Source: Trichocoleus sp. FACHB-46
GTDB lineage: Bacteria > Cyanobacteriota > Cyanobacteriia > FACHB-46
DNA length: 64,000 nt
Reading direction: 5' to 3'
NCBI RefSeq assembly: GCF_014695385.1
Contig: NZ_JACJOD010000031.1
Span: 417,654-481,653, forward strand
Shown: piece by piece, positions 54,131 through 64,000 of the stretch
How the letters are laid out: each line of letters starts with the position of its first letter
Numbering within the stretch: the first letter of the stretch is position 1
Program-made: the position numbers and the translations under genes
The notes under the pieces: generated by a model
What the model was told of the DNA's origin: nothing
Database searches by the model: none
What the model saw: the letters and a program-made list of their open reading frames with translations, nothing else

Positions 54131-55204
54131 CTAGATCACTCCAGTTGATTGCAGCAGTTTCAAGGTCGCATCCAAGTCACTCAAGCTAGCCAGGTCAATT
54201 TTTGGAGTCTGCACCTGATCTAAACTCTTGAGATTACTACTTGCTACCTTGACTCCATCGGCTAGAGGATATTCGCGAGTCTCGGTCGCAAAGTAGTTTT
54301 GCGCTTCGTTATCTAACAAGAAGGCAACGAACTTCTGGGCCAGTTCTGGACGCTTGGCACTGTCTAGAATTGCAACGCCCGCAACATTCACCATAGAACC
54401 CGCATCACCTGTGAAGTGATGCTCTACAGGAGCACTGGGGTTCTCCACTTTAACGCGCTCTAGATAGTAGTGGTTCACCAAACCTAAAGCGATTTCACCG
54501 CGAGACAGGGCTTCCACGATGGGCACATTCTTGGGATAAACCTTGGGTTCATTGGCTTTCATGCCTTCCAGCCATTGCTTCGCCTTCTCTTCCCCTTCTG
54601 TAACCCGCAGAGCGGTAACAAAGGCTTGGAACGAACCGTTCGTCGGTGCCCAACCAATTTTGCCCTTCCATTTCGGATCAGTGAGGTCAAAAATCGACTG
54701 CGGCAACTCTTCCGCTTTCACCAAATTAGTGTTGTAGTCTACTGTACGAGCGCGTCCTGTGACTCCTACCCATTGCCCAGTCGGGGAGTGAAAGCGATCG
54801 TCGACCTTGGCGAGCACAGCATCTGGTAACTTGGTAGTGCGATTGGCTTTTTGTAGCGCCCCCAAAGCTCCTGGATCTTGAGCAAAGAAAACATCCGCCG
54901 GACTATTCTTTTGCTCTTCTAAAACTGCGGCCACTAATTCAGCCGTATCGCCATAGCGAACTTGAACTTTAGTACCTGTTTCAGCTTCAAACTTTTTAAT
55001 TAATTCCCCGACGAGTTTTTCATCTCGACCGCAGTACACTACGAGTTCTTCACCTGTGCCGCTGCTAGCCGCAGTGGTGGCACTCGGAGAGTTAGCAGGA
55101 GAGGTTTGAGCATTGGGTGTGGAGGAGTTATTAGAACAAGCGATCGCAACTCCTCCAGTTGTCACCGCCAACCCCAACAGGGACAATAATTTACGACGTT
55201 TCAC
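54131..55204 (-). CDS. futA: Ferric iron-binding lipoprotein (FutA-type)
   Basis: 357 residues with a GTG start at 55204 (CGGAGA six bases upstream). The N terminus has a twin-arginine-like KRRKLLSLLG and a lipobox-like AIAC. The mature protein is a type II periplasmic binding protein: ELVVYCGRDEKLVGELIKKF, TGTKVQVRYGDTAELVA, SPADVFFAQDPGALGALQ, IGWAPTNGSFQAFVT and the iron-ligand Tyr pair in VNHYYLER. It binds ferric iron in the periplasm and delivers it to FutB. It starts the futA-futB-futC operon, whose gene order here is compact, unlike the scattered fut genes of Synechocystis. Confidence 0.93.
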   Translation of the reverse strand: MKRRKLLSLLGLAVTTGGVAIACSNNSSTPNAQTSPANSPSATTAASSGTGEELVVYCGRDEKLVGELIKKFEAETGTKVQVRYGDTAELVAAVLEEQKNSPADVFFAQDPGALGALQKANRTTKLPDAVLAKVDDRFHSPTGQWVGVTGRARTVDYNTNLVKAEELPQSIFDLTDPKWKGKIGWAPTNGSFQAFVTALRVTEGEEKAKQWLEGMKANEPKVYPKNVPIVEALSRGEIALGLVNHYYLERVKVENPSAPVEHHFTGDAGSMVNVAGVAILDSAKRPELAQKFVAFLLDNEAQNYFATETREYPLADGVKVASSNLKSLDQVQTPKIDLASLSDLDATLKLLQSTGVI

Positions 55205-55559
55205 AGAGTTCTCCGTACAAGTTGTAGAATCACTTAATCAAAAAAACTGTCAATAAAAGCAGGAAACGGCTTTTATATTCATCTAACCAGAAAGGGTGCC
55301 AATCCATGTGGGTGAATCAGTATGTGACAGTGGAACATCGCGATCGCCCTAGTCAATATTAATGCAAGTAATTCTCAATTCAAAATCAGAGAAGCATCAT
55401 GAGTTGCAATCAGAAATCTTGATCTGCTGATTTAGCCCTGCCTCTACCCCAAAGTTTGCTGACAATCCTCCGGAAAAGTGCTTAAAACGATCAGCAACTC
55501 CTAGAAGAAACCTTCTACAATGAGTGGGATTTACGAACCATGAACGCTTTAGCAAGACT
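55205..55559. other. Divergent intergenic region of futA and carB
   Basis: About 355 bp. A Fur-box-like sequence is listed separately. AT-rich stretches near 55230-55280 could be the futA promoter. No ORF or RNA seen. Confidence 0.5.
55363..55377. promoter_or_regulatory. Possible Fur box upstream of futA
   Basis: Read on the minus strand as TGAGAAT-T-ACTTGCA, it matches the 7-1-7 Fur pattern TGATAAT-N-ATTATCA at about 10 of 14 positions. It is about 160 bp upstream of futA. Weak by sequence; iron control is expected from the operon's job. Confidence 0.3.
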
Positions 55560-58820
<3,261 letters not shown>

Positions 58821-58881
58821 TTGGCCCATAGCCCCTATCCTGAAGCCTAGCAGTTGAATTCCCTAGGATAAAAGAAGAGTT

Positions 58882-58918
58882 ATACTCCTCATCTTTTAAT
58901 GGATGGGGAGTATTTTTT
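58882..58918 (+). terminator. Intrinsic terminator after carB
   Basis: ATACTCCTCATC (58882-58893) pairs with GATGGGGAGTAT (58902-58913) with one mismatch and an 8-nt loop; the T-run continues to 58918. Confidence 0.85.
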
Positions 58919-59019
58919 GTTGTAGATGCCCCCATAGAGCATTTACGATTTTTTCAGATATGCATTACGATAAGTTACCTTCGCCATACACCAGCCCCTA
59001 ACCGCTAACTTAGGAACGG

Positions 59020-59160
59020 ATGGCGATCTTTAAAGTTGAAAGCTGCCACAAAAGCACCGATGCCTTGAAGCTGTGGTTGATTTATGAGAGCTTCGGTCGT
59101 GAGCAGAAAATCTTAAAACAAGTTAACAATTCCTGGTCAATTCCAGAATTGCAGGGTTAA
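59020..59160 (+). CDS. Possible small protein of 46 residues
   Basis: ATG at 59020, preceded by TAGGAA only four bases away. Translation: MAIFKVESCHKSTDALKLWL followed by IYESFGREQKILKQVNN and a short tail with WSIPELQG. Helical and basic, no membrane segment. The composition looks protein-like, but no family is recognised and the frame is short, so chance cannot be excluded. Confidence 0.35.
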   Translation: MAIFKVESCHKSTDALKLWLIYESFGREQKILKQVNNSWSIPELQG

Positions 59161-59338
59161 TGATATTCACTGAATTTTGTTGCTCAGGATGCATTCGTGT
59201 TGCCGATTCGCGGGTACTCTAACGGTACATTCCCCGAAAGCCCAAAATTCAGTCTGAGGAGGTATGCCCAATCTTTTCTCAGAAATGTTACGATTGTTAA
59301 CATTAAAACCCCTAAAATATTAAGGCCTTAGGCTTCTT

Positions 59339-59485
59339 ATGTTGACAGACACAAACCTCTTAGTCGAAATTGCTATTTCTATCAGCTTGGGAATCGGGTT
59401 GGCTGCGTTAAGCTTACGTTCCAGCTCAGAAGCTCCTGAATACTCTGCGATTCCTATTCCTGTTAAACCTAACCGGAAGCCGTAA
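59339..59485 (+). CDS. Possible small single-helix membrane protein of 48 residues
   Basis: ATG at 59339, TTAGG about eight bases upstream. One hydrophobic helix (LLVEIAISISLGIGLAALSL) follows a short acidic start, and a polar, Pro-rich tail (IPIPVKPNRKP) ends the protein. This is the form of many small cyanobacterial membrane proteins, but it matches no named photosystem or cytochrome subunit I know. It lies about 110 bp before the sigma factor gene. Confidence 0.5.
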   Translation: MLTDTNLLVEIAISISLGIGLAALSLRSSSEAPEYSAIPIPVKPNRKP

Positions 59486-59592
59486 GTTCATCTTGGTCTA
59501 GCTGAATTTGTCCCTTGTGTATATTGCCGGCTATTTTTAGCCGGTATCCTCTATTTGCCCCTCGTGTCATCGTCAATCTAAGACTCAGCGCC

Positions 59593-60549
59593 ATGAAAAC
59601 TGCTCAGACTTCTACCGATCCCGTACGCGCTTACCTCCGAGAAATTGGTCGTGTTCCGCTACTGACCCATGAGCAGGAAATCCTTTATGGAAAGCAGGTC
59701 CAGCGTGTAGCAGTGCTTTATGAAATTCAAGAAGCTTTGGCTGAACGCTTAGGCCATGAACCAAGCTTCGTGGAATGGGCAGAGCAAGCCAAAATCTCTG
59801 AAAGCGAACTCAATCAGGCGATCGAGGAAGGAGAAACCGCAAAACGCAAGATGGTAGAAGCCAATCTGCGCCTAGTTGTATCTGTTGCAAAGAAGTACAT
59901 TAAGCGCAATGTTGACTTATTGGATTTAATTCAGGAAGGCACGATCGGAATGCAACGTGGCGTTGAGAAGTTCGACCCTTCCAAGGGCTATCGTTTCTCT
60001 ACTTATGCTTACTGGTGGATTCGCCAAGCGATTACCCGAGCGATCGCGGAAAAAGGCAGAACCATTCGTTTGCCTATTCACATCACAGAAAAACTCAACA
60101 AGATTAAGAAAGCCCAGCGACAACTGGCTCAAAAGCTCGGTAGAGCCGCAACCGCTGGGGAACTAGCAGACGAACTCGAACTCACGCCCCGCCAAGTTCG
60201 AGATTATTTGGAGCGGGCACGGCAACCGCTATCTCTGGATCTGCGAGTGGGTGACAACCAAGATACTGAACTGGGTGAGCTACTCGAAGACACCGGACCT
60301 TCTCCAGAGGACTTTGCGGCTCAATCTTCTCTGCGAGCAGATTTAGAGCGGTTGATGGCTGACCTCACACCTCAGCAGCAGCAAGTCTTAGCCTTACGGT
60401 TCGGCCTGGAAGATGGCAAATCCATGACTCTCGCTAAGATTGGCGATCGCCTGAACATCAGTCGAGAGCGGGTGCGTCAGATTGAGCGGGAAGCTCTAAC
60501 CAAGCTGCGTAAGCGCAAAGCTGACATGCGGGAATACATTGCTAGTTAA
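59593..60549 (+). CDS. RNA polymerase sigma factor, group 2 (SigB/SigD-like)
   Basis: 318 residues from the ATG at 59593; the upstream frame to 59515 is not needed. All core regions are present: region 1.2 [21 protein letters not shown], region 2 with [38 protein letters not shown] and [18 protein letters not shown], region 3, and region 4 with [41 protein letters not shown]. The strong region 2.4 match and the lack of a long N terminus place it among the non-essential group 2 factors of cyanobacteria, which act in stress, light and nitrogen responses. Which SigB-E it is cannot be set by eye. Confidence 0.92.
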   Translation: MKTAQTSTDPVRAYLREIGRVPLLTHEQEILYGKQVQRVAVLYEIQEALAERLGHEPSFVEWAEQAKISESELNQAIEEGETAKRKMVEANLRLVVSVAKKYIKRNVDLLDLIQEGTIGMQRGVEKFDPSKGYRFSTYAYWWIRQAITRAIAEKGRTIRLPIHITEKLNKIKKAQRQLAQKLGRAATAGELADELELTPRQVRDYLERARQPLSLDLRVGDNQDTELGELLEDTGPSPEDFAAQSSLRADLERLMADLTPQQQQVLALRFGLEDGKSMTLAKIGDRLNISRERVRQIEREALTKLRKRKADMREYIAS

Positions 60550-60746
60550 CCGCCTGTTAGCCTATAGTCTCTAGAGCGGGACAACCCATCGTCTTTGGTT
60601 CGGTTCTACCTACTGCCTGACTTCACTACTCCTGTTAGATTGGATTGTAGAAACTTGTAGAAACGTTAACAGTCAAATAACTTAGATAATTAAGCATCTC
60701 CTGCTTAATGTCGAGGCTGTTAAGTTCTACTGTCAGGAGGTCCAAG

Positions 60747-61091
60747 TTGAATAACTCATCTAACCCATTTCCAGAAGTTTTTGGAAGCAGCACCGAGTCT
60801 AGTGACTTGCTGTGGCGTTACGTGCAAGCGATGAGCCCCGAAACGGTCTCACAACTTTCCAAACCAACCTCGCCTGATGTCTTGCAGGTCATGGAGCGCA
60901 ATGTCATTGGATTGTTGGGAGGTTTACCTTCAGAACATTTTGAAGTAGAGATCACTACAAGTCGTGAGCACTTAGGTCGTCTTCTAGCCTCCGCTATGAT
61001 TAGTGGTTACTTCCTCCGCAATGCTGAGCAGCGGATGGCCTTTGAAAAATCTTTGCTTGCTTCTGAAACCTATACTTCTGACGCTGAGTAG
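60747..61091 (+). CDS. DUF760 protein
   Basis: 114 residues with a TTG start at 60747, decided by a perfect AGGAGG six bases upstream. The in-frame ATG at 60708 would run through that ribosome site and is rejected. The protein has the DUF760 pattern: LLWRYVQAMSPETVSQLSKP, then DVLQVMERNVIGLLGGLPSE, HFEVEITTSREHLGRLLASAMI and SGYFLRNAEQRM. The family is found in cyanobacteria and plants (plastid); its function is not established as far as I know. It lies between the sigma factor and mutY, 20 bp before the latter. Confidence 0.88.
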   Translation: MNNSSNPFPEVFGSSTESSDLLWRYVQAMSPETVSQLSKPTSPDVLQVMERNVIGLLGGLPSEHFEVEITTSREHLGRLLASAMISGYFLRNAEQRMAFEKSLLASETYTSDAE

Positions 61092-61111
61092 GTAGACCAC
61101 CAGGATTGCCC

Positions 61112-62248
61112 GTGTCCGCAGTTAACAATAAATCCATTCAACAGAACTCGGTAAATTGGGAAATCAGTTTGCCGAGTTCTGCTGTATTAGAGTTACGGCG
61201 ATCGCTTTTGGATTGGTATCACCAATTTGGCCGTGACTTACCTTGGCGGCGCAATCGAGATCCGTATGCCATTTGGATCTCAGAGATCATGTTGCAGCAA
61301 ACCCAAGTCAAAACGGTGATTCCCTACTATGAGCGTTGGTTAACTTTATTTCCAGCCATTGCCACCTTAGCAACCGCTGAACAGCAACAAGTGCTAAAAG
61401 CATGGCAAGGTTTAGGATATTATGCTCGCGCTCGCAACTTACACCGAGCTGCCAAGGTGATTGTTGAACAGCACGGCGCTACTTTTCCCCAAGATTTAGC
61501 AGCCGTTCTAAACCTCCCTGGCATTGGCCGTACCACCGCTGGCGGGATTTTGAGTGCCGCTTTTAATCAAGCAGTGGCTATTTTGGATGGTAATGTGAAA
61601 CGAGTGCTAACTCGTTTGGCGGCAATAGAGGTTCCTCCATCAAAGGCAAGCAAACAACTCTGGGAACTCTCTGAGAATCTCCTTGATCCGGAGCAACCTA
61701 GAGATTTCAATCAAGCCTTAATGGATTTAGGCGCGACGCTTTGTACTCCGCAAAATCCTGCTTGCCTGATTTGTCCTTGGAGCACTCACTGCCGAGCTTA
61801 TCAATTCAATCTGCAATCTGAACTACCCATGTTTGAAACTCGCGCCCCTATTCCTCACAAGCTGATCGGTGTTGCCGTGATCTGGAATGACGAGGGCCAA
61901 ATCCTCATCGATCGCCGCCGTCAAGAAGGATTATTAGGTGGCTTGTGGGAATTTCCTGGCGGTAAGGTTGAGCCCGGGGAAACCGTAGAAGCCTGCATTC
62001 AGCGAGAAATTCAAGAAGAGTTGGGCATTGAGGTAACCGTGGGCGATCGCTTGATCACCGTTGACCATGCCTACACCCACTTCCGCGTCACTTTAAATGT
62101 GCATCATTGCCGCCACGTCAGCGGGGCTCCACAACCGATTGAATGCGATGAAGTCCGCTGGGTGACTTTGGCAGAAATTGATCAGTTTCCCTTCCCAAAG
62201 GCAAATGTGCAAATCATTGAGGCATTGCGCCAAGCAAGCAACGTTTAA
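61112..62248 (+). CDS. mutY: A/G-specific adenine glycosylase with NUDIX domain
   Basis: Removes adenine mispaired with 8-oxoguanine. 378 residues from the GTG at 61112, which has CAGGA six bases upstream. HhH-GPD domain with EIMLQQTQVKTVIPYYERW, the helix-hairpin-helix LPGIGRTTAGGIL, catalytic Asp in AILDGNVKRVLTR, and the [4Fe-4S] ligands C-x6-C-x2-C-x5-C in CTPQNPACLICPWSTHC. The C-terminal NUDIX-like domain is unusual in keeping a full Nudix box (GKVEPGETVEACIQREIQEELGI): the usual MutY C-terminal domain has lost it. It may therefore also act as a MutT-like pyrophosphatase. Confidence 0.95.
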   Translation: MSAVNNKSIQQNSVNWEISLPSSAVLELRRSLLDWYHQFGRDLPWRRNRDPYAIWISEIMLQQTQVKTVIPYYERWLTLFPAIATLATAEQQQVLKAWQGLGYYARARNLHRAAKVIVEQHGATFPQDLAAVLNLPGIGRTTAGGILSAAFNQAVAILDGNVKRVLTRLAAIEVPPSKASKQLWELSENLLDPEQPRDFNQALMDLGATLCTPQNPACLICPWSTHCRAYQFNLQSELPMFETRAPIPHKLIGVAVIWNDEGQILIDRRRQEGLLGGLWEFPGGKVEPGETVEACIQREIQEELGIEVTVGDRLITVDHAYTHFRVTLNVHHCRHVSGAPQPIECDEVRWVTLAEIDQFPFPKANVQIIEALRQASNV

Positions 62249-62293
62249 CTCATTCACATTCAACCCAATTAGAATCGGAGAAGGGCGATCGCA

Positions 62294-63634
62294 TTACTGA
62301 AAGCCCTTGGTCGATTTCTTTTTGCCTTTGTCTTTCGCCTTAGACTTACCTACTTCAGCTAGCGCCTCTTGAAACAGATCATGTAAATGCACAGGTACGC
62401 TCGCAACTTCTGGTAAATCAGGCTCAAGTGGCTTATCAAACTCTTGCAGCAATCCAGGCAAATCTTGATCTAATTGAAACTCTGGCCGCTGTAACACCGT
62501 TTGCAGCAAACTCTCTAATTGCCTAGGATATTTCTCAGCCAAACGATACCAGACATAAGCATTGATCTCTGGGCTCTCCAAGTATCGGCGCACCAGCTTC
62601 TCAGCATTGTCAGCACTACTCAGATTATCAGCTATCAATAAGCTTTCAAATCGATGGTAGGTTGGTAGAAACATTTGACCCCAGCGAGGATGGGCTAATA
62701 CTGTCACCTTTTCTGCTTTCTTTAGTTCAGCAGGTAGCTCAACCTTAGGCATCACCATTTTCATGGCTTGTGTACTTTCCATGACTTTAGCTACAGCCTT
62801 GGCATCCGCTCCTGCTGCCTCTGCTACCAACTCCATTTCAGCTGAGTCTACTCCTGCTTCCGCAGCTATTTGCGCGAGAGACTTAGAATCATCAATGCCA
62901 GCATCAGCCAGACGTTGTTGTGTCACCTTCTCCTGCATCTCAGCAATTTTCTTACTGAGTTCATAACCAGACATTGTGACTTCATCACTACCAAAGAAGT
63001 TCAAAAAATCCTGATGATATTGTTCTACCGATTGCCAAGATTGCTCTAATAATTCTGGTGCATCACTATAGAGAGCATGTTTATAATCTTGCTTAAAGTT
63101 ACCGATCGCCACTGCCAACTTGGGTTTACCTAATTTCCCCATTGGAATACAAGGCCCAGAAAACATCCACTCTGTTTCAGTCAGAGGAGAAATTCGAGCT
63201 AACAAAATATCCCCAAATTGGAAACGAGACATCTCTTGTTTTGTCGCCTCATTATTAGGCTTAACTACATAAGGCTTGGCAGTTAGCCAATTCATCAGCT
63301 CAAACCCATCGACAAGAGTCTGCCTAATTTCAAACAATCCAATAAAGCTGTGATGCCAACTTGAAAGCAGGGCGCGATCGCTCTCTGACAACTCCGCTTG
63401 ATCTTCCAAAAACAAATCAAGCGGAGTTTTATCCTCAACCTTACCCTCGGTCAAAAATGTATCTAACCACAAATTTCTCTGATTAATATCAGGTTGTTGA
63501 CTGCGTAAATGCTCAGCACTATACACTTCCAGTGCTCGCGCCAACTCCCCTTCCGCTTCCAGGACAAATTCAATCAACGCTTGCTTTAAATCTTTCGCTC
63601 GTTCCAGAATGGCATCCACGGTCGTATCTCCCAT
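62294..63634 (-). CDS. Large conserved hypothetical protein
   Basis: 446 residues from the ATG at 63634 (a GTG lies 12 bp earlier). No signal or membrane helix. N-terminal part helical and acidic (ERAKDLKQALIEFVLEAEGE), a middle part with FQFGDILLARISPLTETEWMF, then helical Ala/Glu-rich stretches (AEMELVAEAAGADAKAVAKVM), and a basic Lys-rich tail (SKAKDKGKKKSTKGF). I recognise no named family; similar long proteins are annotated as unknown in cyanobacteria. It is near the 3' end of an rRNA operon on the same strand, but a palindrome separates them. Confidence 0.78.
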   Translation of the reverse strand: MGDTTVDAILERAKDLKQALIEFVLEAEGELARALEVYSAEHLRSQQPDINQRNLWLDTFLTEGKVEDKTPLDLFLEDQAELSESDRALLSSWHHSFIGLFEIRQTLVDGFELMNWLTAKPYVVKPNNEATKQEMSRFQFGDILLARISPLTETEWMFSGPCIPMGKLGKPKLAVAIGNFKQDYKHALYSDAPELLEQSWQSVEQYHQDFLNFFGSDEVTMSGYELSKKIAEMQEKVTQQRLADAGIDDSKSLAQIAAEAGVDSAEMELVAEAAGADAKAVAKVMESTQAMKMVMPKVELPAELKKAEKVTVLAHPRWGQMFLPTYHRFESLLIADNLSSADNAEKLVRRYLESPEINAYVWYRLAEKYPRQLESLLQTVLQRPEFQLDQDLPGLLQEFDKPLEPDLPEVASVPVHLHDLFQEALAEVGKSKAKDKGKKKSTKGFQ

Positions 63635-63822
63635 AAACGATGCCACAATAAGCTTTTCAGCTACTGAGCGTCAAACACCTTTCGGTAGAAACTGTTAGAG
63701 GAGAGTAGGCAGGTATATTGAGGTTTCACGTCAAGAATAATCGCATCATCCTACGTACTGTCAGTTCCCTAGGTAATTTACATCCCTATTTAGGGATCGC
63801 AATCAACAATATGTACAGAGAC

Positions 63823-63878
63823 AAAACAGAAAAGAGAGAGAGGAGTGCCTAGGCACTCCTCTCTCTCTTTTCTGTTTT
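63823..63878. terminator. 56-bp perfect palindrome, likely rRNA operon terminator
   Basis: Two 28-base arms without a spacer, centred on CCTAGG at 63850/63851. From the centre outward the right arm reads AGGCACTCC, then CT repeats, TTTTCTG and TTTT. As RNA it folds into a very long hairpin in either direction. It lies just 3' of the 5S gene on the minus strand. The T-rich end of the arm may serve as the U-run. Confidence 0.8.
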
Positions 63879-63886
63879 TGATTATT

Positions 63887-64000
63887 GCCCTGGCATCGAG
63901 CTATTGTCCCGTGGGGCTGCCCCCAAAGTATCGTCGCCGCTACAGCGTTTCACCTCTGAGTTCGGGATGGGTCAGTGTGGTTCCACCGTGCCATGAACAC
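63887..64000 (-). rRNA. rrf: 5S ribosomal RNA, truncated at the window edge
   Basis: Read on the minus strand, the segment carries GGAACCACACTGACCCATCC, then CGAACTCAGAGGTGAAACGC, GCGGCGACGATACTTTGGGG and AATAGCTCGATGCCAGG, the universally conserved 5S pattern. The first few 5' bases (about five, TCCTG-type) lie outside the window. The 3' end is near 63887-63889, where CCAGG would pair with the missing 5' end. Confidence 0.95.

Larger units (their letters stand above)
58821..59592. other. Long spacer between carB and the sigma factor, with two short ORFs
   Basis: About 770 bp. Besides the carB terminator it holds two possible small genes (59020-59160 and 59339-59485, listed separately). The remainder, 59161-59338, is AT-rich and may contain a promoter. 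No tRNA seen. Confidence 0.5.

Overview
The window is chromosomal DNA from a cyanobacterium. The palindrome GCGATCGC (HIP1) recurs throughout, and the gene content is cyanobacterial: acsF, nirA with a C-terminal ferredoxin domain, the nrtABCD/narB/narM set, a cyanobacteriochrome-type kinase, and DUF2996 and DUF760 proteins. The NirA-ferredoxin fusion is known from Plectonema/Leptolyngbya-type cyanobacteria, so a relative of that group is plausible. Species cannot be fixed from this sequence. No insertion sequence, prophage, CRISPR array or tRNA was recognised.

Layout. 0-9.3 kb: a 5'-truncated P-type Ca2+-type ATPase, recF, an SLH-domain membrane protein, a thioredoxin-like [2Fe-2S] protein, small conserved unknowns and aroA. 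10-13.3 kb: a REC-GGDEF-EAL regulator, an acyl-carrier-like small protein, mobA and a CsbD-like protein. 13.4-29.7 kb: a large nitrate/nitrite assimilation region. On the minus strand lie a HEAT-repeat protein (NirB candidate) and a Tat/lipobox Rieske protein. Diverging from them on the plus strand are a formate/nitrite-family channel, nirA-Fd, nrtA, nrtB, nrtC, nrtD, an NrtP/NarK-type MFS transporter, narB, a PsiE-like membrane protein and narM. 29.8-41.5 kb: a MESH1-like alarmone hydrolase, a two-component pair, a metallophosphoesterase, a MOSC protein, a REC-GAF(CBCR)-GAF-kinase, an unrecognised helical protein, a glycosyltransferase and a PIG-L deacetylase. 41.5-51.3 kb: a beta-barrel-like protein, acsF, an alcohol dehydrogenase beside a broken cupin gene, an M48 protease, a TM2 protein and several cyanobacterial unknowns. 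51.4-64 kb: a futABC-type ferric iron ABC operon, carB, a group 2 sigma factor, a DUF760 protein, mutY, a long unknown protein, a perfect 56-bp palindrome, and the 3' part of a 5S rRNA gene entering from the right edge on the minus strand.

How the genes work together. The 12.4-29.7 kb region holds most of what is needed to turn nitrate into ammonium: uptake (ABC NrtABCD, MFS NrtP and an FNT channel), reduction (NarB, NirA), cofactor supply (MobA makes the guanylylated molybdenum cofactor) and dedicated partner proteins (NarM for NarB, a NirB candidate for NirA). Five perfect GTA-N8-TAC NtcA-type sites lie in only about 1.2 kb of intergenic DNA in this region, so nitrogen control by NtcA is strongly suggested. 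The most notable points are the three transporter classes in one cluster, these clustered NtcA sites, CU-rich leaders before nrtC, nrtD and narM, a DXCF-type photoreceptor kinase, a MESH1-like hydrolase, and a decayed cupin gene beside an alcohol dehydrogenase.
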